From NCBI GenBank assembly GCA_011947345.1, contig JAAVTG010000688.1:369575-433574 (forward strand): a stretch of DNA of 64,000 nucleotides, written 5' to 3'. Shown here in pieces: positions 10,200 to 21,152 of this stretch (positions are counted from its first letter, which is position 1; the number at the start of each line of letters is the position of its first letter). The notes under the pieces are model-generated. The model was given only the letters and a program-made list of their open reading frames with translations. It did no database searches and had not been told where the DNA came from. Both the position numbers and the translations under genes were made by a program. Source of the stretch: Phytophthora quininea. Lineage: Eukaryota > Oomycota > Peronosporomycetes > Peronosporales > Peronosporaceae.

Positions 10200-10963
10200 C
10201 TACGGTCAGTGCCTTGCCTGGCACTGACCGGTGACGATGATGAGTTCCTACTGAGCCGAGGTGTGCTAAAAGGACTTAAGATTGATGTCGAGCAGCAGCC
10301 CTCCTAGATGGCTTGACCGGCGCTTCTCGAGAGTGAGACAGACGAATTCCCTGTTGTCTACGAGCTTCCACTCGGCGTTGGAGCGTCTGAGCCTGTCAAT
10401 TCCCTGGACCAGTTGCTTGAGCGCGTTGTCACTAACGGCCTGTCACTAACGGCCTGCCAACTGAGCACGTTAGCACTGTTCGCGACTTACTCAAATTATT
10501 TCCCGACATTTGGAGTGATGGAGTTGGTCCTGACCCGCCGGCGGACGTCGAACCGCTAAGAGTCACTTTCCAACCTGATGCCACGCCATACCGCAGCCCA
10601 ACACGTAAGTATGCGCCGATACAAGCCAAATGTATTCGCGAGTATGTGAAGTCGCTAGTCGACAGCGGCCTGGTGACACCAAACAACGCTTCACGATGGG
10701 CCTGTGCTGTGGTGCCGATGCGCAAACATGGCATACAAAACCAATTTAGGTTAACCATCGACTACAGGCCTTTCAACCACGTGACGGTCCTGATCGCTGG
10801 CATGATACCGTCAGCCGCAGCCATCATCGAAAACTTCCGGCGTAAGAAGTGTTCCGCACGGTTTGATTTCACGCAAGGCCTATGGCAAATGCCTCTGCAT
10901 GAGGAAAGTCGAGAGATGTTCTCGTTCATCACCCCCGATGCCGTCCAGGGTGCCACAAGGTGA
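10200..10963 (+). pseudogene. Gypsy A protease/reverse-transcriptase fragment, 5' part
   Basis: From about 10340 there is a pol-like stretch ending in a reverse-transcriptase N-terminal half: DSGLVTPNNASRWACAVVPM, then QFRLTIDYRPFN, then ARFDFTQGLWQMPL, corresponding to RT blocks 1-4. Stops follow at 10962. A further RT piece (VQSKLAPLI) leads into the hAT insertion site, so about 20 codons between are damaged or missing. The preceding region contains only traces of the protease. Confidence 0.65.
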
Positions 10964-11011
10964 CATGTATTCGGCACTGCATTTTTAGAGTAAGGTGCAG
11001 TCCAAGCTAGC

Positions 11012-11019
11012 GCCGCTGA
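11012..11019. repeat. hAT target-site duplication, left copy
   Basis: GCCGCTGA directly precedes the element end TAGGG. The same eight bases follow the other end at 14492-14499. Eight base pairs is the duplication size typical of hAT elements. Confidence 0.9.
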
Positions 11020-11219
11020 TAGGGATGTGAATTCCTAAAAGACTAATTAGTCAAAAACTAATTAGTGGCACTAATTAGTAGGCGGTAGTTGAAAGATTCC
11101 CGACGTCGCAATCTTCTAGCGCATCGCCACGCTGGATTTCTTCGGGGCTCTCTTGTCCTCACACGCGAAGAATCCGTCAAACGCAAAGCTCAACTCCACC
11201 TCAACTCAATCCGTGCATA

Positions 11220-13117
11220 ATGCCACGAAAAGGAAAACCGTCATCTCCGATTTGGGACTTGTTCGAGACCGTGATGCCGAAAGGCGAAGGAAAGGCACAC
11301 CCCGACGTATCGTGTCCATATTGCCACAAGCTGTTCCACTCCGCCCAGCTTGCCAAGCATTTAAGGCCGCACATCCGTTCCTGTTCCTTCCCAGCGGATA
11401 TCAAGCTACTCTACGCTCCGTCCACACCGCCTACAACGCCGAAGAAGTCAAGCAAGCGACGTTCAATCGGGACCCCGCGCTCTCCTTCCAGTACTCGCAA
11501 GACTCCACCTAAAACTCTGCGGGTAGAATATAGCCAAGCCGAACTCGAGCTTGACATGGCGATGGCTTTCTACGCGACGGGAATATCTTTTCGTGTGCTT
11601 GAGGACCCGAAAATGCAACGGTTTTTGAGCATCTTCGTCCGGACTTCAAAATCCCTACGCGCTACAAACTTGCCGGGCCTTTGCTTGACAAAACCTACAC
11701 ACGAACGCGAAAAAGTGATTGAGAGTCTCCAAAACGAGCCGTATGTATCGATTGTCACCGACGGGTGGGCAAACCCGAACAAGCAGAGTATTATCAACTT
11801 TGTGATCACTTCCCCACGCATGACGCCCGTGTTTTGGTCATCCATTGCGACTGGTGACAAGCAACACACTGGTGAATACATTGCGGATCGTATTGAGGAA
11901 GTTATTCAAGAAATTGAGGGTCATGAAGCCCGGGGCTGTTTGTAGTGTAGTTACTGATAATGCTTCGAACATGAAGAGTGCCTGGGAGATCCTGAGCGCC
12001 AAACGGCCTAACCTGACCTGCAATGGCTGCGGAGCGCACATGATGAATTTGATTATGAAGGACGTTCTTGATTTGGCTCCTGTAAATGACGTTCTCGACA
12101 ATGCCAAGTGGATTTCAAAGTACATATTGAGCCGGTACATTCTAGTGGATCATTTTGATGAGCATCAGAAGAATCTGAAGTCTGAAAACCGCCGGAGACT
12201 CTGCTTGCCAGTGCCAACGCGATGGTATACGTCAGAAGCCTGCATGAAAAGTGTTCAACAAAACAAGTATGTCATCCAATTAATTCTGGAAGATAGCTCT
12301 TTGGACACCATGTATAAGGACAAGAAACGGCGTGCAAAGTTGGCCAAGGCACGGAGCTCGTGGCTGACCGTGTCTTCTGGGCAAAACTCGATGCTGTTCT
12401 ATTGTTGCTCCACCCGATAAACAATTCCTTGGCGGAGTTTGAAAATGACGGCAGCTTTGTGTCCTCGGTGTTTGATCAATTCCGAAGACTGTCGCGGAAT
12501 AGCGTTTACCACAGCGAATTGGATAACAGTGTGCTCCAGCTTAATTTTCTTCAGCGCGAGATCCGCAGCTTTATTTTGTCACGAGAGGACGAATTTGTGA
12601 CGTCTTCGATGAAGATTGGTTGCCTGTTCGATCAACGCATGGATACCAGTTGCTTTACCGATAAGGAGCTTGACGAAACCATTGCAACTGCTGCTGCAAT
12701 GATCACGGCGGACAAGGAGGAACAAGAAGTAGTCTCAGGCCAGATCTCGGGGTTCGTGACTGATAAATTGTCCTGGAACGAGAAAACGAAGAAGCACTAT
12801 CAAACATACACGCCGTTGAATTGGGGTCAACGCGAAAAACAACGTATCAACTCATGCGCCCGTTAGCTCTGCGATTATTCTGCATTCCTACATCTTCAGC
12901 GGCTAGCGAACGATCGTGGTCAATTCACGGCTTCATCCACTCCAAACGAAGGAGTCGATTGACTGCAGCACGCGTGGAAAAGCTCGTGTTCGTTTACACA
13001 AATCACAACGGCGAAGATTACGTTATGTATGATACTTATCCTGAAGCTCCACGAGAAAGCGTGCGATTCGAACGACCTGGTGTGGGGTTTCTTCAATCTG
13101 CCATACGTGTTGCATAA
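11220..13117 (+). pseudogene. hAT transposase with BED zinc finger, frameshifted
   Basis: ATG 11220 begins a BED-type zinc finger (CPYC at about residue 31, then HLRPHIRSC) followed by a basic Ser/Pro linker and the hAT catalytic core (VSIVTDGWANPNKQSIINF; VCSVVTDNASNMKSAWEI; CNGCGAHMMNLIMKDV). The C-terminal dimerisation region is clear (IPTSSAASERSWSIHGF). Coding passes through four frames, with switches near 11930, 12380 and 12850, so at least three indels separate it from a working gene. No introns with good borders explain the switches. Loss of function is likely, although local sequence error is possible. Confidence 0.8.
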
Positions 13118-13139
13118 GTGCAGCGTTACTGCGGAGCAA

Positions 13140-14310
13140 AGAGCTGGTTACAGTCACCTCCTCCACCATATTGTGCGCCGCCAGCGTGGTCTCGATCTTC
13201 GCCGTGGCTGGACGCGCACAGTACACCATCGATGCAGTCGGCAGCGAGGTAGTAGCCACCCCTGTCGCGACGGCAGCTTGGAAGCGGAGGTACTTGTCCG
13301 TATCTGCAGTTCCAGGTTCAGGTCGCTGTACACGGTGTACGCCCCGCCAGTTGCGGATGCACAGCTGGCCTTCAACGTCGTTGCCCTTGATCTCGTTGCC
13401 GTGCTTGCTCTTCACCACAACGTCGATGCCGAAGAACGGACCGGGTTTCATGGGTGCTGCGCCGGGCAAATCCACGCCAATGTGGCCGCCGGTCTCCGTC
13501 TGCCAGTACGTGTCCGCGATGTAGCACTGACGGTTGCCCACCGCCTCGTAGTACCATTTTCACGCCTCCGGGTTGATCGACTCGCCCACGCTCCCCAAGA
13601 TCTTGAGGCTCGATAGGTCGTACTCGCGGATTTTGTCGTTGCCGCGGGCCATCAGCGCGCGGATCGCGGTCGGCGCCGTGTAGAACTTGGTCACCTTGTG
13701 GCGCTGCACCAGGTCCCAGTACCGGCCGTGGTCAGGGTACATGGGCGTGCTCTTGAGCATGAGCGTCGTGACGCCGTTGACCAGCGGCCCGTAGATGATA
13801 TAGTTGTGGCCCGTGATCCAGTTCGCGTCCTCCACGCACGCGATCACGCCGTCCTCGTGCAAGTTGAACGTGTACTTGGCCGTCAGCATCGTGTACAGCA
13901 GGTACCCCGCCGTCATGTGCGCGATGGCCTTGGGCGTGATGGTCGAGCCAGACGTGTACAGGATGAACATGAGGTCCTCCGCGTTCATGAACTCGGCGGG
14001 GCAGTACGGCCGGTGGCGTAGCAGCTCCTCTTCCATATCCACGTCGATCGTTGGGTTCATCTTGACCGCCGAGTTGTGCGTGCGCATGAACACGAACACT
14101 TCGCACACAAAGTCGAGTCCGCTCACGGCGTGGTCCACGATCTGCTTGAGCGGCAGGGTGCAGTCGCCGCGCTTGCCTTCGTCCGCCACGCAGTCCCGCA
14201 GCGCATCGTCCGACAAGCCGTTGAACAGAACACGACGCTGTACATGGCGCCAATGCGCGTGCATGCCAGCATAACGAAGGCGATGATTAGCACACCGCGC
14301 CGCCCACTCG
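13140..14310 (-). pseudogene. Acetyl-CoA synthetase fragment captured inside the hAT element
   Basis: On the minus strand the translation matches the middle of AMP-forming acetyl-CoA synthetase: VMLACTRIGAMYSVVF, LSDDALRDCVADEGKRGD, the P-loop-like FILYTSGSTITPKAIAHMT (normally TSGSTGKPKG), WITGHNYIIYGPLVNGVTT, YTAPTAIRALMA, SVGESINPEA and TYWQTETGGHIG. A stop replaces the conserved Trp after NPEA, the frame slips near 14235, and the part beyond about 13375 is scrambled. The N-terminal and C-terminal ends of the enzyme are absent. It lies entirely between the hAT ends, so it was probably picked up by the element. The intact enzyme makes acetyl-CoA from acetate, CoA and ATP; this copy cannot. 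Confidence 0.85.
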
Positions 14311-14491
14311 CTTGCTTGTGTCTCCTCCTGGTGTAGTTGAAAACTCATTAGTCATGGTAATGTGAACCACACCAAATTAAGAAATATTACCGAGTCATTA
14401 GGTACTAATTAGTCGTAATAGGCAGCCTAAAACGCCTAAAATGACTAATTAGGCCTAATTAGTCATTTTAGGCGCCTAATTTACAACCCTA

Positions 14492-14920
14492 GCCGCTGAT
14501 TTCGCACTCGGCGATCGTGTGGGTTGATGACGTACTCCTCTTCGTGCCTACGAAGGAAAAGTTTTGCAGACGCTCCGGAAGTTTTTCGAGCCGGTAGGTG
14601 CGGCTCGTCTTAAACTTAACATAGTGAAGTTGTCGCTGTTCGAGCTCAAAATTTTGTGGTGCGACCGTTTAATCTCGGAAGAAGGTGTCCGCCAGAACCC
14701 CACCCGCGTCAGTGCTCTCACGAGCCTGCCCCTACCCGCTACAATGACCCACCTGCCGTATTTTATCTGCACCACGAATTAGTAGCATGACTCGCTCCCT
14801 GACTACGCACGCATGATAGCTCCGCTGCAGGACAAGTTAAATGCTGAGCGTAGTCGAATCGGCCGCTGCAACCGAAACGCCTTAAATATGGCCACGACCT
14901 GAAGTTCTACTGAGCTAGCC
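14492..14920 (+). pseudogene. Gypsy A reverse-transcriptase, 3' part
   Basis: It resumes exactly at the hAT duplication with the RT active-site box (VWVDDVLLF) and continues KEKFLQTLRKFFEPVGAARL and ISEEGVRQNPTRVSAL, typical of RT blocks 5-7. It degrades after about 14750, with a last recognisable piece near DYARMIAPLQDKLNAERS. It is cut at 14920 by the 5' LTR of gypsy B. Confidence 0.75.
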
Positions 14921-15270
14921 TGTAACGGGGTTACACGAAAGTCATAACCGTGTGTAGACTTTCTGGCTATGTAGCCATAGTGTAGCCATTTGGCTCTCCA
15001 CCACTCATTTGCATATCTCTTAGATTAACTATGCCACATAGTTTAGTCTATACATTTACAGCAAAGGCCTGATAAACAAATCAATTCAGTTCTATTTTTG
15101 CAGTTAATTAGTGTTGTCCTTGTTTTTAAGGGACACTGACTCTGCGAGTCCTAGTTACGGGACTGTACTTGGTTCTTGTATAGAACCGAAGGCGGGACGC
15201 CTAAAGAGACAGACTCGGGGAGTCCTACGTCTTCCTCTGTGCACGTGCACTGCTACGCAGCCCCGCTCCA
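14921..15270 (+). repeat. 5' LTR of gypsy B
   Basis: Starts TGTAACGGGGTTACACGAAA and ends CCCCGCTCCA. It aligns along its length to 22476-22845. ACTCATTTGCATATC near 15003 resembles the oomycete initiator (core TCATT plus pyrimidines) and could mark transcription start; that is only an inference. The 3' copy is 20 bp longer because of changes around position 50-90. Confidence 0.88.
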
Positions 15271-15290
15271 CCTGGTAGCACTTGTTGTCA
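15271..15290 (+). other. Putative primer-binding site of gypsy B
   Basis: TGGTAGCACTTGTTGTC starts 2 bp after the 5' LTR. TGG in this position normally pairs with the CCA end of the priming tRNA. I cannot name the tRNA. Confidence 0.45.
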
Positions 15291-15328
15291 AGTGGACTCC
15301 TGAGTCGTCGACTGAACCTCTGTGAGTA

Positions 15329-16299
15329 TGGAGCAAGCGGCGTTGCGCACTTGACTCAAGCGAGCAGGACACGCTTAATAAGCTTGCGTCCTTGCTGGGC
15401 CCTGAGGGCATGGCGCTCCTTGCGTCACAAGGACCCGACGCCGTGACGGCGCACCTTGAGGCGTTCTCGAAGTGCGAGAATGCTATGTTGGAGCATATCC
15501 AACAGCGTGTCGCTGCCACAGCACTCCCTCAGCGGGCGAAGCCGCTCTCGGTGAGCGTGAAGACCTTCTCGGGGAAGGAGGGGAGAACCTCCTGTTGTGG
15601 ACCCGGGAGGTCGAAATGGCCATGGGTTCGGCCATGCTCCAAGTGGAGAACCAGCGCGTGGCGCTTGCGATCTCTAAGCTCAAAGGGCAAGCGAGAGAAT
15701 GGGCCTTGACGTCGGGAACGTCTGTCGAAGTGGCCTTCCCGACCTGGAAGGAGCTGAAGGAGAAGCTCCTGCAGGTGTTCTCGCCGCCTAACCAGGCGTA
15801 CCGCGTGAGGTCACGCTTCCTTGCCACCCGCCAGGGTAAGAAGGATTTGGTGGACTATATCCAAGAGCTACGAACGCTCATTGCTGGCATCGCTGGCGAC
15901 CCTCTACTCGAGGTGGTCACCGTGACCGTCTTCATGGAAGGGCTCCGAGCTGGAGTGGCTCGCACGGAAGTATTCCGTCAGAGCCCGGCCGACTTTGAGA
16001 AGGCCGTCAGTGTGGCACTGAATGCCGAGTTCAACTTTAAGTTGTCTCGAGTCGGTGCCAGCACCAGCACTACCGGATCGAATGATCCTGAGCCCATGGA
16101 CCTCGGCTATGCTGAGGATGAGGCCGAGGAGCTCAGAGCTGCTGAGCAGCGAGCAGGCATCCGGCGATGCTATGTGTGCGGGAGCACCCGCCACTTGAGG
16201 CCGACATGCCCTCTGCGCAGGCAGTGCTCCAGCCGGCTCGGCCGCATCCCTGCCGAGAGCCAAACAGGCTCGGCGCAGGGAAACGCCAACTCCCAGTAG
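15329..16299 (+). pseudogene. gag of gypsy B with one or two frame slips
   Basis: ATG 15329 is the probable start; the frame changes near 15350 and again near 15585. The main part (about 15590-16299) is a Retrotrans_gag-type capsid domain (KLKGQAREWALTSG, VFSPPNQAYRVRSRFLATRQ, FMEGLRAGVARTEVFR). It is followed by an acidic linker and a canonical CCHC zinc knuckle (CYVCGSTRHLRPTC). The domain order and knuckle fit Gag of Ty3/gypsy elements. Frame slips sit beside runs of identical bases, so sequence error is possible. Confidence 0.78.
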
Positions 16300-16453
16300 G
16301 CCACCCCGCGCCTACTGGGGAAGAGCTGAGTTCTGTTGTGCCTGTGGGAAGGAGAGGCAGCTGGGCTCAGCCCCGAAGAGCTCCGTGCTCTGTAACACGG
16401 AATGCAAGCCGGGCTTGCTGGTCGTTCTGGTGGACGTCAAGGGCTTCGACAAG

Positions 16454-16825
16454 CCGTGAGTAGTCTTGATAGACTCTGGGGCGTCTGGCAACTATGTCAG
16501 ACGCTCTACCATTCAAGGTAGCCAGCGGTACGCTGAGGCTCTACAAGAGCGAAGTGGTGACACGGTCACTGTCCGTCTCGCGACGGGGGTCCGTGTTGCG
16601 GTCCCGAGGATCCCGATGGACCTGGGGCTGGAGTTCTTGGACTTCGATAGCGTAGAACGCTGTCTGGTCCTTGACCTGGATTCGAGGTACGACCTCATCC
16701 TCGGCATGGCGTGGCTGGAGCGCCACGAGCCATGGATCGATTGGCGGTCGAAGACCTTGGGCGCTACGCGCATATCTTTTAGCGAAGCTTTGGCGAGTCA
16801 TGAACCCACCTCTGCTAGGAAGCAG
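16454..16825 (+). pseudogene. Aspartic protease of gypsy B, interrupted by a SINE
   Basis: The catalytic DSGA triplet (VVLIDSGASGNYVRRS) and the flap/helix segments (YDLILGMAWLERHEPWIDW) identify a retropepsin. A TGA stands just upstream at about 16458, before VVLIDSGA. The frame runs into the SINE at 16826. After the SINE and one copy of its target duplication the same frame resumes (KRYWREHWAESVMVLDVGVA), so the insertion alone disrupts it. Confidence 0.78.
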
Positions 16826-17063
16826 GGGGCCTCCTGGTGGTCCAGTGGGTTGTGTATACAACTTACGAAGTTCATCCCTCCTGTTGGGGTTCGAGTCCCT
16901 GCGGGGCTGCCGGGCCGAGGGCCTACAGAAAACATTCAGAAGAAAGGAAATGATTAACTTCGCATTCAAATTCAATCATCATTCAACAGATCAGATTTCA
17001 GAATAGCAAATACCTCCCCCAACCATAAGAACAACCAGGAAACAAGTTAAGCATTTGAATCAA
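16826..17063 (+). mobile_element. tRNA-derived SINE
   Basis: The first 80 bp look like a tRNA: an A-box-like TGGTCCAGTGG, a B-box GGTTCGAGTCCC inside a possible T-arm, and between them a stem-loop (AACTT-ACG-AAGTT) whose loop could present an ACG (Arg) anticodon. An unrelated 150-bp body follows and ends in an A-rich tail. The unit is flanked by a 16-bp duplication with one mismatch (CTCTGCTAGGAAGCAG and CTCTGCTAGGTAGCAG, at 16810-16825 and 17064-17079), as expected for LINE-mediated insertion. The acceptor stem pairs poorly, so this is not a working tRNA gene. The partner LINE is unknown. Confidence 0.7.
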
Positions 17064-19240
17064 CTCTGCTAGGTAGCAGAAGCGCTATTGGCGCGAGCAC
17101 TGGGCCGAGTCGGTCATGGTGCTGGATGTCGGTGTGGCCGAGTTGGTGGACGGCACCGTGAAGGACTGTAGTCCTGGAAAGCCTTTGAGGGCTGATAGTT
17201 GTGCGGCGGCACGTACTCCGTCGATTGGCTGCGGTCGTAGACCGAGCGAGTCGCTGAGTGTCTCGGACACTGAGCCTTCTTTGAAGGCTGTACCATTGAC
17301 TGCGGCGAATGCCGGCCGCGATCAAAGATCTCACGACGCTTGGCGTGGCGCCCCCTCGGGCGAACTCCCTCATTTGAGAGGCGGTGAGGGCGCAGTGAGC
17401 TCCCCGTCCCCATCTGGACGTGCATCGGCGAGGCGGAGGCGTCGGAAAGCGCGGCGCGCAACGCAAGGTGTCTATAGCGCCAAGGGCGTCGACCGCGCCG
17501 AGCGGTGCTCAGCGGTCGGGCTGTGAGCAGCTCTACACTCTCGTCGACGGAGTGACGGGTGCGGTCGAAGGAGGCATCAGCCTCGATGACCTGCCAAGTG
17601 TTGGCGAGCTCTTAGAGCTGGACGAAATGTCCGTCGCCGAATTTGGGGCGGTGCTGAAGGACGGCGAAGTGGTCATCATTCGACCTGAAGACGAGGTGAA
17701 CTCGTCGTCCCTCGTGGACGAGTCGGTTTTGGTCGAGACCAAGAAAGCATTGAATGCGCGGAGTGGGTCAGCGATCCTGAAGGACCCGACTGACCCCTTC
17801 TATCCTCTACTCATGGAGTATGGAGACGTTGTCTCAAAGGACCCACCTAGTGGCCTCCCTCCTGACCGAGGGGTCCGTCATGAAATTGACTTGGTTCCCG
17901 GAACGAAGTACTGCGTCACACGCCAGTGGCCCTTGCCGAAGGAGCAGTGCGACGTCATTGATGTCTTCTTCCGTGCTAAGCACGCGGCAGGGCTTGTGCG
18001 TGAAAGCAAGTCTCCGCACTCCACGCCAACGTTCTGTGTCAGAAAGCCGAACGGCAAGTGGCGCATCGTTCATGCTTTCAATAAGCTGAACGCGGCCACG
18101 ATCCCAGCGCAGACGCCGATGCCTAAGAAGGATGTTCTTCAGAACAACATGGTTGGCTGTACCATGTATAGCGCGCTCGACTTGGTCGACGGCTATTACC
18201 AACTGCTCATGCGAGCGAGCGATGTGCCGCTGACAGCGGTGAGCACCCCGAGCGGCATGCTCTGGGAGTGGCTCGTTATGCCCCAAGGGCTGTCGAACGC
18301 GCCGGCGACGTTCAATCGTCTCGTGACGCAGTTGTTCCGGCCCCATCGGGCGTATGCGCAGACATACTTTGACGACATCTTCGTCCATAGTCGTGCTGGG
18401 CACGGAAAGACTGACGTCGAGATGCACGTTGAGCATTTGCGAGCGGTGCTCGAGTGCATGCGCACGAATAAGTTGTACGCCAACGCAGACAAGTGTGTCT
18501 TTGGTGCCGAGGAGATTCCCTTCCTCGGCTGCTTCATTGGGAAGCGTGGCTTGCGGGCAGATCCTGCCAAGGTCAAGGCCATAGTGGACTGGCCGGTTCC
18601 TTTGAACCAGAAGGACCTTCGCAAGTGGCATGGCCTTGCCAATTACTTGCACAAGTACAGCGAGAACTACGCTGAGTTGGCTCGGCCATTGTCCAATCTC
18701 CTTAAGAAGGATGCGGACTGGTGTTGGCGTGCTGAGCACGAGGCTGCGTTTGCGCAGATCAAGAAGAGCCTCCTGCAGGCGCCGATACTGGCGCTGCCGG
18801 ACCCTGATCGTCCGTTTAGCGTCGTCTGTGACGCTTCCGATTTTGCCATCGGCTGCGCTTTGCTTCAAGCGGACGCCGAGGGGCGTGAACGCGTGATCGC
18901 GTTTGAGTCTCGTCAGCTTAAAGCTGCGGAGAAGAACTACCTAGTTCACGACAAGGAGCTACTTGCAATGAAGTACGCTCTCTTCAAGTTCAGGGTGCAC
19001 CTGCTCGGCTCAAAGCCGTTCGTGATCTTCACGGATCATGCGTCACTACGCACTGCGACACAGTCGCCTCACCTCTCGCAGAGGATGGCCCGATGGCTCT
19101 CCTTCTTTGCGGAGTATAACTTCGAGGTGAAGTACAAGCCTGGCAGGCAGAACGTCCTGGCCGATGCGCTGTCGCGCAGGCCGGACTATGGGCTTTCTCA
19201 TGTCACGATGGTGACATCGTCGGTGACGGATTTGATCTGA
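17064..19240 (+). CDS. Reverse transcriptase and RNase H of gypsy B
   Basis: After a Ser/Arg-rich linker the open frame from 17420 encodes RT (KWRIVHAFNKLNAATI, SALDLVDGYYQLLM, MPQGLSNAPATFNR, active site YFDDIF, FLGCFIGKRGLRADPAKV) and an RNase H domain (VCDASDFAIGCAL, ELLAMKYALFKFR, FTDHASLRT). It ends with a linker (PGRQNVLADALSRRPDY) typical of this group. An in-frame TGA at 19238-19240 separates it from integrase, which continues in the same frame; it may be a point mutation. The enzyme copies element RNA to DNA. Apart from that stop it looks functional. Confidence 0.88.
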
Positions 19241-21152
19241 TCAGCGTATGCACAGGACGAGTCCTGCGTCGCATTGCTGCGCGCTCTGGGAAGCGAGGAG
19301 TTTAAAGACTCGAAGACAGAACTGTCTGGGCGATTGCGCTCGCGACTGCATCGCTACGCCTGCGAGGGCGGCCTGCTGTACTACAGCACCGGTCCTGGTG
19401 ACCCTCCACGTGTCGTGGTGCCTCACGATGAGGACCTCAAGTATCGGATACTTTATGAGGCTCACAACGCTCCCACGAGCGGCCATCTTGGTCGCGAGAA
19501 GACCTACAGCTCAGTGAGCTCCATGTACTGGTGGCCCAAGCTGTACAAGTGGGTCAGCACATATGTGCGCACGTGTGAGACGTGTCAACGGGTCAAACCC
19601 GCGCCGCATGCGGCAGCGCCTTTGGCGAGCTTGCCTGTACCCAGTGGGTGTTGGCAGTCCATGAGTATGGACTTTGTGTTTGGCCTGCCGAAGGACTCGG
19701 CAGGCAACACGGGCATTGTGGGCTTTGTTGACCGATTGAGCAAGATGGCTCACTTAGCGGCAGTGCCGGACTCCATTGATGGAGAGGGTACAGCCTCGCT
19801 GTTCATCGATCGAGTCTTTCGGCAGCATGGGCTGCCGGAGACGATCGTCTCGGATCGAGATCCGCGCTTCACGGGGAAGTTCTGGACGTCCGTCTTCAAG
19901 GCGCTAGGCACACGACTGGACATGTCCACAGCGGATCATCCGCTGACCGACGGTCAGACCGAACGCGTCAATCGCGTCGTGGAGGACGTCTTGCGCAGTG
20001 TGTGCGCTGAAACTCCGAAGCGGTGGAGCGCTATGCTCCCGCTTGTTGAGTTTGCATTGAACAATGCAGTGCATGCCTCTACAGGCTTCACTCCGTTCTA
20101 CGTGAACGGCTTAGCGCACCCACGCGTCTCCCTTTCCTCGCCACTCCGTGGTCACGGGCTTGGTGGGGAGGGATAGCTCCCGAGCTTGCTGATGTCAGCC
20201 CTCTTGCGGTGCGCAAGCAAGTCGATGACTTTCTCTCAACGAGGTTGAGCGTCTTACGCAGTGTGCGTGACGCGATGGCTGAAAGCCAAGATGTTCAGAA
20301 GGAACAAGCTGATGCAAAAGGCAGAGGCAATATGGTGGAATTCCAGGTCGGGGACCTTGTTTTATTAAACGCTAAGAACCTGCCTACACATGCAGTATCT
20401 GCCGTCTTCAAGACGAAACTCCGTCCACGGTTCATCGGACCGCTCAAGGTCGAGCCAAGAAGGACCTTGCATACACGCTGAACCTCCCAGCGAAGATGCG
20501 AACACACCCTGTGTTCTACGTGGGCTTGCTTAAGCCGTACCAGGACCCCGCGGGGGTGAGCGCGGAGGCGCTGGCGCCACAGGCGGCGCCGACAACGCTG
20601 AATAGACGAACTGCTGCAGCCCGGTCAGTTGACCCCGAAGCTCCGCGAGCTCTAGCTCCTGAGCGCGAAGACGATCGGAGATCGATTGCGGGGCCTCGAA
20701 CCACTCCACCCGCTGCTGCAGATCCGTCAGATCTTGGTCGTAGCGATCAAACGTCTCCCAGATGTCTCGCATCTGGCGAGCGAGTTCTCCCCGCAGCGAG
20801 CAAACACGGTGCAGCATGGCCGACACCTCCGACTGACGCGCCCAGCGCGAGCCAGGAATCGGATTCCTATGGTCATCGACCATCCGACCATCGCCCACCT
20901 CCGGCGCTGCTCGATGAGCACGGTGACCTCCACTATCACGTGGAGCGGCTTCTAGCACGCCGCCGAGGTAAGGGTCAAACCCAGTATTTGGTGAAGTGGA
21001 GGGGTTACCCTCACTGCCAGCACTCGTGGGAATACGAGGTGCCTCCGAGGCAAGATTGCCCTGACGTCGTGGACGCTTTTGATCGGGCTGATCAAGGGCG
21101 CCCTGAGGGCTCACGGTCGACTCGTCGACCCAGCCGCGCTTCTCGTCACTAG
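19241..21152 (+). pseudogene. Integrase with chromodomain of gypsy B
   Basis: The integrase core begins with an HHCC zinc module (EAHNAPTSGHLG and CETCQR), then the DDE triad: Asp in MDFVFGLPK, Asp in VSDRDPRF, Glu in DGQTERVNR. The frame slips near 20165 and again near 20470; coding continues as VGDLVLLNAKNLPT, RTHPVFYVGLLKPY and a chromodomain (HYHVERLLARRRGKGQTQYL, WEYEVPP), stop at 21150-21152. The chromodomain probably guides insertion to marked chromatin. From about 20530 this region is also read by the antisense ORF described separately. Confidence 0.82.

Larger units (their letters stand above)
8762..11019 (+). mobile_element. Decayed Ty3/gypsy element (gypsy A), left part
   Basis: Gag- and pol-like fragments are scattered through several frames with stops, and no LTR is recognised on the left. 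The pol region is cut at 11019 by the hAT element and resumes at 14492. About 8762-9056 has no coding signal and may be the former leader or LTR remnant. A short tandem duplication (TGTCACTAACGGCC) sits near 10426-10455. Confidence 0.7.
11020..14491 (+). mobile_element. hAT DNA transposon inserted in gypsy A pol
   Basis: The element is 3,472 bp, bounded by perfect 8-bp duplications. The left end reads TAGGGATGTGAATT and the right end, on the minus strand, TAGGGTTGTAAATT: inverted repeats of 14 bp with two mismatches. Both subterminal zones are rich in the motif ACTAATTAG, several copies in each, as expected for transposase-binding repeats. It carries a frameshifted hAT transposase on the plus strand and a fragment of an acetyl-CoA synthetase gene on the minus strand. 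Taking out the element and one duplication rejoins the gypsy RT frame across VQSKLAPLI..VWVDDVLLF. Confidence 0.9.

Noticed and set aside
13698..14336. Plus-strand ORFs opposite the acetyl-CoA synthetase fragment
   Set aside because: They are frame shadows. Only the minus-strand translation matches a known enzyme.
16826..16915. Functional tRNA gene
   Set aside because: The B-box and an anticodon-like loop are present, but the acceptor stem pairs poorly and the unit sits between 16-bp target duplications with an extra body and tail, so a SINE fits better.
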